This document shows, in pieces, positions 8,155-15,968 of a DNA stretch of 64,000 nucleotides (position 1 is its first letter; each line of letters opens with the position of its first letter). Below the pieces are notes generated by a model, which searched no databases, was not told the origin of the DNA, and saw only the letters and a program-made list of their open reading frames with translations. The position numbers were made by a program, and so were the translations under genes. Source of the stretch: VYDC01 sp963667515 (GTDB taxonomy: Bacteria; Chloroflexota; Dehalococcoidia; UBA2979); assembly GCA_963667515.2 (NCBI GenBank), contig CAXXXY010000006.1, forward strand, positions 496,001 through 560,000, read 5' to 3'.

Positions 8155-9154
8155 TCAGCCGCCGGGGTGGCTCGCGAGGTACGCCTCGAGGTTCCGCGGG
8201 GCGTAGCTCTGCGACGGATCGGCGCGGCGGCTCAGCACGCTCTCGTGCACCGACTCGGCGGAGCGCCCGCCCAGCGCGCGCGCGGCTCGGCAGCAGGCGG
8301 AAGATGCCGCGCCGCGAGTCGTGGAGGCGGCCGTCGTGGGCGGGGCGCGCCGCCCGCCGCAGCGCGTCGAGGTCGACGGCGAGCCCGCACTCGGCGGCGC
8401 GCTCCGCTATCCACAGCAGCGCCAGGTCGGCGAGCGCCGCGTCGCCGTAGCCGCCGCCGACATCGGAGTGCGCGCCCGCGAACCACGTCTGCTCCACGCG
8501 CTGCGTCGGATGCGGCTGCCGCTCCCACAGCGCGGGCGCGAAGGAGCGCCGCCGCTCGTCGATGGCGAGCGCGTGGAAGGCGCTCTCGACCGAGCGGCTC
8601 AGCGCCACGTCGTGGAACTGGTGCCGGCGGCGGCCGATCGCGTTGAGCCAGCGGCCGGGGATGCCCAGCGCGCCCACCGTGTCCCACACGCCGAGGAAGG
8701 CGCACCCCACCTCGTGCGCGTGCTCGTCGCGGAAGCGCCGCGCCTGCGGCGACTCCGGGTGCGCCGGGCCACGGTAGAGGCGCATCGCCTCGCCGGCGCG
8801 GTCGGCGTGCTCGCGGCGCAGCAGTCCGGCGTTGCGCAGCAGCCCGGCGAGGCTGCGCACCGTGTACGCACCGCGGCTGAAGCCGAACAGGTAGACGCGA
8901 TCGCCGGGCTCATAGTGCTGGACGAGGAAGCGGTAGCCCTCCTCGACGTTGCGCGAGAGGCCGACGCCGAGCACGCCGCCCAGCAGCCTGTCGGGCAGGT
9001 TGCCCGTGCCGACTCCGGGGTCGTAGAGCAGCGGCTGCGCCACACCCGCCGCGTCGGCGGGCAGGATCGCGCGCGAGAGCGTGACGACGTTGGTGGGGTG
9101 GCGCGCGTCGGCGGCGTTCCACGTCCCGTCCGAGCAGACGACGAGGCGCTTCAT
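8155..9154 (-). pseudogene. DUF2235 alpha/beta hydrolase-like protein, frameshifted
   Basis: The first about 285 residues match the DUF2235/Tle1-like hydrolase domain: start MKRLVVCSDGTWNAAD, nucleophile elbow LFGFSRGAYTVRS, and WFAGAHSDVGGGY. Near position 8290 the frame is lost in a GC-alternating stretch. The expected C-terminus (SAESVHESVLSRRADPSQSY, then NLEAYLASHPGG and TGA at 8155-8157) continues in another frame. Read as given, the original frame runs on into IS copy 1. It may be a recent pseudogene or a single-base sequence error. Family members include type VI phospholipase effectors, but no secretion context is seen here. Confidence 0.8.
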
Positions 9155-9261
9155 CGGGGCCCCTCCTCCACCCGCGCCGCCGATTCTCGCACGCGCGCCG
9201 TACCATCCGAGCGTCGAGCGGAAGCGGGGCGACGACGAGCGAGCGAGGCGAGGGGGACGGC

Positions 9262-10023
9262 GTGAGCGAGGCGGAGGCGGGCATCGACCAGCTGGGGCGG
9301 CGCGCGAAGATCGGCGTGCTGGTGCCCGCGACCAACACCGTCGCCGAGCCCGAGTGCGAGGCGCTGCGGCCGCCGGGCGTCACCAACCACGTCTCGCGGA
9401 TGGCGCCGGCGCGACGCCCCACCGACGACATGGAGGGCTACCGCGCGAGCATCGGCCGCGGCGAGGACGCGGCGCGCGACGCTATCGACCTGGTGGTGCC
9501 GTGCGAGCCGGGCGCGATCCTGCTGGGGCACTCGATCGACTCGTTCCTGGGCGGGGTGGCGGGCGCGGAGCGGCTCGCCGCCGATCTCACGGGGCACGCC
9601 GGGGTGCCGGTGGTCGTGCCCTCGCTCGCGGCGGCGGCGGCGCTGGAGGCGCTGGGCGGCATCCGTCGCATCGCGCTGCTCACGCCGTACATGCCGCCGG
9701 GCGACGAGGTGTCGGAGGCGTTCTTCGTGGACGCGGGCTTCGAGGTACGGCGCGTGCTGGGGCTGCGCTGCACGGGCGCCCTCGCGATCGCGCAGGTGCC
9801 GGCCGCGCGCATTGAGGAGGCGCTCGACGAGCTCGACGGCGACGACGTGGAAGCGATCGTGCAGGCCGGCACCAACCTCCCGATGGCGCATCTGATCGCG
9901 GGCGCCGAGCAGCGGCTGGGGAAGCCCGTCGTCTCGATCAACCAGGCTGGCTACTGGCACGCGCTGCGCGGCCTCGGCGTCGACGACGCGGTGCCCGGCT
10001 TCGGCGCACTGCTCGAGCGCTAG
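9262..10023 (+). CDS. Maleate cis-trans isomerase / Asp-Glu racemase family protein
   Basis: A 253-residue protein with the maleate isomerase/arylmalonate decarboxylase fold: KIGVLVPATNTVAEPECEAL at the start and IVQAGTNLPMAHLIAGAEQ near residue 195. The first half has a cysteine in VVPCEPGAILLGHS. The position normally occupied by the second catalytic cysteine (CTN) is Gly-Thr-Asn here, so two-base isomerase chemistry is doubtful. Start GTG follows GAGGGGGACG. It converges on the propeller lipoprotein with only nine bases between. Confidence 0.75.
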   Translation: MSEAEAGIDQLGRRAKIGVLVPATNTVAEPECEALRPPGVTNHVSRMAPARRPTDDMEGYRASIGRGEDAARDAIDLVVPCEPGAILLGHSIDSFLGGVAGAERLAADLTGHAGVPVVVPSLAAAAALEALGGIRRIALLTPYMPPGDEVSEAFFVDAGFEVRRVLGLRCTGALAIAQVPAARIEEALDELDGDDVEAIVQAGTNLPMAHLIAGAEQRLGKPVVSINQAGYWHALRGLGVDDAVPGFGALLER

Positions 10024-10032
10024 CGTCGAGGG

Positions 10033-11172
10033 CTAGCCAGTCGCGCGCTCGCGCACGACCACGAGCGTGTCGGCGGCCGACTCGGCGCCCCACAGCTCGC
10101 CGGGCCGCCCGAGGATCTGGCGCACGTTCCCGGGGCCACCGGGGAGCGCGAAGGAGTCGAACGTCTCGCTCTCCGGATCGAAGCGCACGAGCGCGTTCGC
10201 GCCGAAGTCCGAGACCCAGACGACGTCGCGCTCATCGACGTAGACGGCGTAGGCGCGCGGCGAGTCGCCGGGCAGTCGCCACTCGCGCCACTCGCCGCTC
10301 GCGGGATCCAGGCGCGCGAGCTGCCCGGCGTTCCATTCGCTGACCCAGATGCGGCCGCCCGAGTCGGACCAGACGCGGCGCGCGCCCTGCCCCGGCGTCG
10401 GCGGCTCCAGCACCTCCACCGCGCCGCTGTCGAGGTCGACGCGGCCGACGTAGCTCCCGGCCAGCGATGCGAGGTAGACCTCGCCCCGGGGCGTGCTCGC
10501 GATGCCGTAGGGGCCGCGCCCGCGCGGCGCGTCGACGACCAGCATCGCGCCGCTCGCCGGGTCGAGGCGCCCGAGCACGCCGCCCTGCCCGGTGAACCAG
10601 AGCCGCCCCGCCGCGTCGAAGGTGGCGGTGTTGAGGTTGGCGCCGGGGCGCTCGGGCGGCAGCGGGAAGAGGTCGATGCGCTGCGTCTCCGGATCGACGC
10701 GGACGATGGCGTTGAGCCCGCCATCGGTGATCCAGGGCGCGCCGTCGGGCCCCACGATCACGCCGTGTGGACGCGAGCCGGCGCCGAGCGCCACCTCCCG
10801 CACCTCGCCGCTCGCCGGGTCGAGCCAGCCGAGGCGCCCCGTGCCCTGCGCGGTGTACCAGACGCCGCCGTCGAGGGCGGGTGCCACGTCGTGCGGCCGC
10901 GAGCCCGCGGGCACCTGGTAGGCGACCAGCTCGAGCGTCGAGGACGGCGGCAGCGGCTGCGGAGTGGGCGCGACCGTCGCGGCGGCCGTCGGAGGCGAGG
11001 TCGATGGCGCGACCGCCGAGGTGGGCGACGCAGTCGGCTCCGCGGTCGCCGCGGGCGGCGTCGACCGGGGGAGCGCTGCGCCGGCGCCGCCGTCGGCCGC
11101 GCCGTCTCCGCCGCACGCGGCCGCGACCAGTGCAGCGGTAGCGAGCGCGGCGACGAGCGCCGAACGGCCCAG
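10033..11172 (-). CDS. Lipoprotein with Vgb/NHL-type beta-propeller
   Basis: Repeated blades of the streptogramin-lyase-like (Vgb) type are obvious from about 10040 to 10920, for example WYTAQGTGRLGWLDPASGEV, PWITDGGLNAIVRVDPET, and WVSDFGANALVRFDPESE. Upstream in the same frame is a Pro/Thr/Ala-rich linker and a lipoprotein signal ending LVAAAC-GGDG, so the mature protein is lipid-anchored outside the membrane. No ATG, GTG or TTG precedes the signal in frame; a CTG at 11172 is the best candidate, or the start has been lost. The blade motif suggests binding or hydrolysis, but no enzymatic role is shown. Confidence 0.75.
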   Translation of the reverse strand: MGRSALVAALATAALVAAACGGDGAADGGAGAALPRSTPPAATAEPTASPTSAVAPSTSPPTAAATVAPTPQPLPPSSTLELVAYQVPAGSRPHDVAPALDGGVWYTAQGTGRLGWLDPASGEVREVALGAGSRPHGVIVGPDGAPWITDGGLNAIVRVDPETQRIDLFPLPPERPGANLNTATFDAAGRLWFTGQGGVLGRLDPASGAMLVVDAPRGRGPYGIASTPRGEVYLASLAGSYVGRVDLDSGAVEVLEPPTPGQGARRVWSDSGGRIWVSEWNAGQLARLDPASGEWREWRLPGDSPRAYAVYVDERDVVWVSDFGANALVRFDPESETFDSFALPGGPGNVRQILGRPGELWGAESAADTLVVVRERATG

Positions 11173-11316
11173 CGGGAGGTGCGGCCGGCGGAGGCGTGCG
11201 CTGCCGCGGCTTATCGGTGCGCTCCCTCGACGGCGCGGTGGGGGCGCTCCACGTTACCGCCTTCCCCCGCCGGGCGCCGCGTACACTCGCGCACCGCGGG
11301 GGAGAGGGGAGGCGGC

Positions 11317-12306
11317 GTGAAGCTCGCTACGTTCGTGCCGAGGGGCGTGGCCGAGGGCGCGGCGCGGGACGACAGGGAAGGCGCGGGCGGCGAGCGGATC
11401 GGCGCAGTCGTCGACGCAGGGCGCGCCGTCGTCGACCTGCAGGCGGCGCACGAGGCGCGCCGCGGCGAGCGCTCGCCGCACCTCGAGAGCATGCTCGCGC
11501 TGCTCGACGGCGGCGAGCCGGCGATGGCGCTGGCGCGCGAGCGCGCCGAGGCGGCGCCCGCCGCCGCGACGCGCCCGCTGGAGGAGCTGCGGCTGCTGGC
11601 GCCGCTGCCGCGCCCCCGGCAGATCCGCGACTTCCTCTGCTTCGAGGAGCACCTGCAGAACGTCGTGGAGCAGATGAAGCGCCGCGGCGCCGCGAGCGCG
11701 CTGGGCATCGCGCCGGTCTGGTACCAGCAGCCCGTCTTCTACACGGCGAACGCGCTCGCCGTGGTCGGCCCCGATGTCGAGGTGAGCTGGCCCGCCTACT
11801 CCTCGTCGATGGACTACGAGCTGGAGCTCGCCTGCGTCATCGGGCGGCCCGGCAAGGCGATCCCGCGCGAGCGAGCGCTGGAGCACGTCGCGGGCTTCAC
11901 GATCCTCAACGACCTCTCGGCGCGCGACGCGCAGATGCGGGAGATGCCGGCGGGGCTGGGGCCGGGCACCGGCAAGGACTTCGACGGCGGCAATGTGCTG
12001 GGGCCGTGGATCACGACGCTGGACGAGATCGGCGACCCGCAGGACCTCGCGATGGAGGTGCGCGTCAACGGCGAGCGCTGGGGCGGCGGCAGCTCGCGGG
12101 CGATGCACCACGACTTCGCGGCGATGATCGCGCACGTCTCCCGCGGCAGCACGCTCCACCCCGGCGAGGTGCTGGCCTCGGGCACCGTCGGCACCGGCTG
12201 CGCCTTCGAGCTCGGCCGCGAGCTGGCGGACGGCGACCTCGTGGAGCTGGAGGTGGAGCGCATCGGCGTACTGCGAACGCGGGTACGCCGCGCGCCGCGC
12301 GGCTGA
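11317..12306 (+). CDS. Fumarylacetoacetate hydrolase (FAH) family protein
   Basis: A 329-residue enzyme of the FAH superfamily, which uses a divalent metal to cleave or isomerise beta-diketo or enol substrates in aromatic and sugar-acid degradation. Signatures are SSMDYELELACVIGRPGKAI (metal-ligand Glu residues), FTILNDLSARDAQ (Asp), GTGKDFDGGNVLGPW and LASGTVGTGCAFELG. GTG start follows GAGAGGGGAGG. It is divergent from the propeller lipoprotein. Substrate is not determinable from the neighbours. Confidence 0.88.
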   Translation: MKLATFVPRGVAEGAARDDREGAGGERIGAVVDAGRAVVDLQAAHEARRGERSPHLESMLALLDGGEPAMALARERAEAAPAAATRPLEELRLLAPLPRPRQIRDFLCFEEHLQNVVEQMKRRGAASALGIAPVWYQQPVFYTANALAVVGPDVEVSWPAYSSSMDYELELACVIGRPGKAIPRERALEHVAGFTILNDLSARDAQMREMPAGLGPGTGKDFDGGNVLGPWITTLDEIGDPQDLAMEVRVNGERWGGGSSRAMHHDFAAMIAHVSRGSTLHPGEVLASGTVGTGCAFELGRELADGDLVELEVERIGVLRTRVRRAPRG

Positions 12307-12342
12307 GGCGGACGCGGGCACGACAGACGCGTCAGCGACGCA

Positions 12343-12369
12343 CTAGCACTCTCCACAGTCGAGTGCTAA
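12343..12369 (+). promoter_or_regulatory. CIRCE element (HrcA operator)
   Basis: CTAGCACTC-N9-GAGTGCTAA is a near-perfect copy of the CIRCE inverted repeat (TTAGCACTC-N9-GAGTGCTAA). It lies 134 bases before groEL and predicts heat-shock repression by HrcA; no hrcA gene is in the window. Confidence 0.95.
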
Positions 12370-12503
12370 CATCCCCCACCGGCGCCGGCCGAACGGCTCC
12401 GCGCGGGGCGCGTGGCCGCTCGCCGAGCGCCCTGCTCGCAACTATCGACAGCCGGCGCGGCGGGGCGGTCCGCCCCGCGGCCCACCACAGCACGGGGGAG
12501 ACA

Positions 12504-14192
12504 ATGGCCGGATCCGGCAAGGTGCTGCACTTCGGGGACGGCGCGCGGCGCGAGCTGCAGACCGGCATCGCGGCGCTCTCGCGCGCGGTCAAAGTCACGC
12601 TGGGGCCGCGCGGACGCAACGTGGTGCTCAACCGCGGCGGCGGCGGTGGCACGTTCACGAAGGACGGCGTCACCGTCGCGCGCGAGATCGAGCTGCGCGA
12701 CCCCTTCACGAACATCGGCGTGCAGCTCTTGAAGCAGGCCGCCGAGAAGACCAACGACATCGCGGGCGACGGCACCACCACCGCCGTGGTGCTGGGGCAG
12801 GCGATCTTCGACGAGGGCGTGCGCAACATCGCGGCCGGCGCGGACCCGATGGCGCTGCGCCGCGGCCTCGACCGCGCGCTGGGCATCGTCACCAAGGAGC
12901 TGGCGGCGCTCGCCGTGCCGGTGGAGAAGCCCGAGACGGTCGAGCAGGTCGCGACCATCGCCGCCAACGGCGACGCCACCATCGGCGCGCTGCTCGCCGA
13001 GGTGCTGGACAAGGTCGGGCGCGACGGCGTGATCACGATCGAGGAGGGGCAGGGCACCGACTTCGAGACCGAGGTCGTCGAGGGCCTCGACATCGCCAAC
13101 GGCTGGCTCTCGCCGCACTTCAACACCGACACCGACCGCCTCGAGTGCATCATCGAGAAGCCGTACATCCTCATCACCGACCTGAAGCTCGAGAGCCTGC
13201 AGCAGATCGTGCCGTTCCTGGAGCGCTTCCTGCAGAAGTCCAAGGACCTCGTGATCCTCTGCGAGACCGCCGAGAACGAGGTGCTCTCCACCCTCATCCT
13301 CAACAAGATGCGCGGGAACCTGCATCCGCTGGTGGTGCGCGCGCCGGGCTTCGGCGACCGCCGCAAGCAGATGCTGGAGGACATCGCGACCCTCACGGGC
13401 GGCACCGTGATCGTGGGCGAGATGGGCCAGCGGCTCGAGGAGGCGACCATCGAGATGCTGGGCCGCGCCGACCGCGTGGTCAGCGGGCCGCGGCGCACGA
13501 CGATCGTGGGCGGCCACGGCTCGGAAGAGCGCATCCGCGCCCGCGTCGAGGAGCTGCGCGGCCAGCTGGAGCTGACCACGGACTCCTACGAGCGCGAGGC
13601 GATCCAGAAGCGCCTGGCGGCGGTCGCGGGCGGTGTCGGCATCATCCGCGTGGGCGGCGCCAGCGAGGTGGACATCCGCGAGAAGAAGTACCGCGTGGAG
13701 GACGCGCTGAACGCGATGCGCGCGGCGCTGGAGGAGGGCGTGGTGCCGGGCGGCGGCGTCGCCTTCATTCGGGCGCGCGCGGCGCTGGAGCCACTGATGG
13801 CGGAGCTCGGCCGCTCGGACGAGGGCACGGCGATCCGCATCCTGCACACCGCCCTCGCCTCGCCGCTGCACCAGATCGTGGAGAACGCCGGCGGGCAGGG
13901 CGACGTGGTGGTGCGCGACGTGGAGACGGCCTCCGGCAACACCGGCTACGACGCGGCCGAGGAGCGCTTCGGCGACATGATGGAGCTGGGCATCGTCGAC
14001 CCGGTGAAGGTCGCGCGCGTGGCGCTGGAGAACGCGGTCTCGGCGGCGGCGATGATGCTGACCACGGAGTCGCTGATCACCGACCCGCCCGTAGACGACG
14101 CGGAGGCCGAGGCCGCCGAGGCGGCGATGGCCGCCGCCGCGATGGGCGGCGGCGGGATGCCCGACATGCCCGGGATGGGCATGGGCATGTAG
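12504..14192 (+). CDS. groEL: Chaperonin GroEL (Hsp60)
   Basis: A 562-residue chaperonin subunit forming double-ring cages that refold proteins with ATP. The ATP loop GDGTTT is at residues 88-93; other landmarks are KVTLGPRGRNVVL, the AGDGTTTAVVLGQAI segment, PGFGDRRKQMLEDIA and a Gly-Met-rich tail (GGGGMPDMPGMGMGM). The start ATG follows GGGGGAGACA. It is monocistronic: there is no groES on either side, so this is probably one of two or more groEL copies, or groES lies elsewhere. Controlled by the CIRCE element just upstream. Confidence 0.98.
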   Translation: MAGSGKVLHFGDGARRELQTGIAALSRAVKVTLGPRGRNVVLNRGGGGGTFTKDGVTVAREIELRDPFTNIGVQLLKQAAEKTNDIAGDGTTTAVVLGQAIFDEGVRNIAAGADPMALRRGLDRALGIVTKELAALAVPVEKPETVEQVATIAANGDATIGALLAEVLDKVGRDGVITIEEGQGTDFETEVVEGLDIANGWLSPHFNTDTDRLECIIEKPYILITDLKLESLQQIVPFLERFLQKSKDLVILCETAENEVLSTLILNKMRGNLHPLVVRAPGFGDRRKQMLEDIATLTGGTVIVGEMGQRLEEATIEMLGRADRVVSGPRRTTIVGGHGSEERIRARVEELRGQLELTTDSYEREAIQKRLAAVAGGVGIIRVGGASEVDIREKKYRVEDALNAMRAALEEGVVPGGGVAFIRARAALEPLMAELGRSDEGTAIRILHTALASPLHQIVENAGGQGDVVVRDVETASGNTGYDAAEERFGDMMELGIVDPVKVARVALENAVSAAAMMLTTESLITDPPVDDAEAEAAEAAMAAAAMGGGGMPDMPGMGMGM

Positions 14193-14320
14193 CGCCCCCG
14201 GCCGCCGCCGCGAGAAGGGCAGCGGCGGTCAGCGCCCGACCTCGGAACCGGCTGCGCACCCGCTCGCCGAGCCCTCTACGGCCACCAGGCTCGCCCGGAA
14301 ACCGACCCCGTCAGCAGCGG

Positions 14321-14384
14321 CGGCAGCCCCTGAGGTCGAGCGGAACGCTCGCGGCAGCCCCTAGGGTGCAGCGGAACGCTGCCT
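14321..14384. repeat. REP-like tandem hairpin repeat (two 32-bp units)
   Basis: Two units (14321-14352 and 14353-14384) share GGCAGCCCCT...AGCGGAACGCT. Each holds a short perfect hairpin with a three-base loop: CGAGCG-GAA-CGCTCG in the first and GCAGCG-GAA-CGCTGC in the second. The two stem pairs that differ change on both sides, so pairing is kept. A related pair is found at 62765-62819. Both lie directly after the stop of a minus-strand gene. Confidence 0.7.
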
Positions 14385-15636
14385 AGCCGCGGGGGAGGCC
14401 GAGGCCGCGCGTGGCGATCACGTTGCGCTGGATCTCCAGCGTGCCGCCGCCGATCGACGCGGCGCGCTCGATGTAGCCGTGGGTGAAGCCGGCCTCCATC
14501 GGCGCGTGTGGCCCCTCCGGGTCCCAGAGATTCGCGTACAGCCCGAACACCTTCGTCGCCACGATGTTCAGCCCCTGCTCCGCCTCGTAGCCGAAGACCT
14601 TGGAGACCGAGGCCTCGTAGTTGGGCACGACGCCCTGCCGCTGCATCGTGATGATGCGCAGCGACAGGTTGAAGAGCACCGCCGACTCCACGGCGCGCTG
14701 CGCGATCTGCTGGCGGAGCGCGTCCAGCCGCGCCACGCGCGAGCGCCGCGCCCCCCGCTCGCTCGCGAGGTAGGCGAGCAGGCGGTCGATCTTGAGCTGC
14801 GTCGACATCGCGCCCGTGATGTTGGAGCGCTCGTTGTCCAGCAGCGTCATCGCGACGTATCAGCCGCGGTTCTCCTCCCCGACCATCTGGTCGGCGGGGA
14901 CGCGCACATCCTCGAAGAACTCCTCGTTGAACTCGTTGCCCCAGGCCATGTTGATCAGCGGGTTGATCGTGACGCCCGGCGAGCGCAGATCGACGAGGAG
15001 GAAGGTGATGCCGCGGTGCTTCGGCGCCTCGGGGTCCGTGCGCGACAGCAGCATGATCCAGTCGGCGTAGTGCGCGTCGCTGGTCCACACCTTCTGGCCG
15101 TTGACCACGTACTCGTCGCCGTCGCGCAGCGCGCGCGTCTGCAGCGAGGCGAGGTCGGAGCCGGCGCCCGGCTCGGAGAAGCCCTGCGCCCACACCGTCT
15201 CCCCCGTGAGGATCGGCGGCAGGAAGCGGCGCTTCTGCTCGTCGGTGCCGTGCACGATCAGCGTGGGGCCGAGCATGCTGAGCCCGACGTTGCTGGCGGG
15301 CGCGGCGACGTTGGCGCGGGCCAGCTCCGCGTTGAGCAGGAACTGCTCCATCCACGACAGGCCGCCGCCGCCGTACTCCGCCGGCCAGTGCGGCGCCACC
15401 TAGCGCTCGACGGCGACCGCGTCCAGCCACTCGCGGGAGGCGCGCTCACGCTCGGGGTCTCCCGAGGCGCGCTCACGCTCGGGGTCTCCCGAGGCGCGAT
15501 CCACCGCCCACGCGTAGTAGCTCTCTCGGTGGTCGCGCTCGGCGAGCTCGCGGTAGCGCGCGGGCAGCTTCGTCGCGATCAGCTCGCGAACGCGGCCGCG
15601 GAACGCCGCCTCGTCGGCCGTGTCAGACCAATCCAT
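14383..15636 (-). pseudogene. Acyl-CoA dehydrogenase with two in-frame stops
   Basis: One continuous frame of 418 codons encodes a standard FAD acyl-CoA dehydrogenase, with WAQGFSEPGAGSDLAS (flavin/substrate loop), VVNGQKVWTSDAHYADW and a C-terminal GGGTLEIQRNVIATRGLGLP. It is broken at 15400-15402 (TAG) and 14860-14862 (TGA). By family comparison both sites are normally Trp (GW-VAPHWPAEYGG and NRGW-YVAMTLL), so each is consistent with a single G-to-A change of TGG. The N-terminal region also carries a duplicated ASGDPERER segment. It is either a decayed gene or a sequence with two base errors; read-through is unlikely because the stops differ. The start ATG is within triplicated initiation sequence. 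Confidence 0.85.
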
Positions 15637-15711
15637 GTGCTGGTCCCCTCGCGGGCCAATCCATGTGCTCGTCCCCTCGCGGGTCAATCCATGTGCTCGT
15701 CCCCTCGCGGG
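15628..15711 (-). repeat. Three tandem 28-bp copies of a translation-initiation region
   Basis: Units at 15628-15655, 15656-15683 and 15684-15711 are almost identical. Read on the minus strand each contains GCGAGGGGAC, a spacer of a few bases, and CACATGGATTG, that is, a Shine-Dalgarno plus ATG. The copy nearest the acyl-CoA dehydrogenase supplies its start. Because 28 is not divisible by three, the upstream starts are out of frame: one gives ATG-GAT-TGA and the next a 13-codon ORF ending in TGA just inside the gene. Confidence 0.85.
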
Positions 15712-15874
15712 CCAAGCGCAGCCTCGCTCGCTTGCGCGCATCCTACGCGCGTCGGGAAGGGCGACGGCGCCGCCGCCCCGAAGGCGGCCAGCCACGCGGG
15801 TAGCCGGTTGGCCACCGCCGGCGGCGGCTCGGAAGCGATCCACGGAGCGCTGGCAAGCGTTACAATTACACTGG

Positions 15875-15898
15875 CCCGTGTGATCGCGATCACACGGG
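15875..15898. promoter_or_regulatory. CRP/FNR-family operator, perfect 24-bp palindrome
   Basis: The palindrome contains TGTGA-TCGCGA-TCACA, identical in its half-sites to the CRP consensus (TGTGA-N6-TCACA). A possible -10 hexamer TACAAT lies just upstream at 15861-15866. If that is the promoter of the receptor gene at 15969, the site falls just past the start point, a position that would favour repression. The regulator is not encoded in the window. Confidence 0.8.
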
Positions 15899-15904
15899 GA
15901 GGGA

Positions 15905-15926
15905 GCGCTGGCGCTCGCGCCAGCGC
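15905..15926 (+). other. Strong hairpin in the 5' leader of the receptor gene
   Basis: GCGCTGGCGC-TC-GCGCCAGCGC is a perfect 10-bp inverted repeat, seven bases after the CRP-like site and about 40 bases before the TTG start at 15969. It could stabilise the mRNA or act with the operator. Confidence 0.6.
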
Positions 15927-15968
15927 AACGAGGCACGTCGGCGCGAAGGCGCCAAGGAGGGACTTGCG

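Noticed and set aside
7506..8450. Plus-strand ORFs over each IS copy
   Set aside because: They recur identically in all copies but are antisense shadows of the transposase and lack any family motif or ribosome site.
11196..14192. A 998-codon frame that includes GroEL with a long N-terminal extension
   Set aside because: The part before 12504 is Arg-rich shadow of the FAH gene; the CIRCE element and ribosome site place the real start at 12504.
15628..15711. Possible CRISPR array of 28-bp repeats
   Set aside because: The units are directly adjacent with no spacers, and they overlay a start codon and ribosome site.
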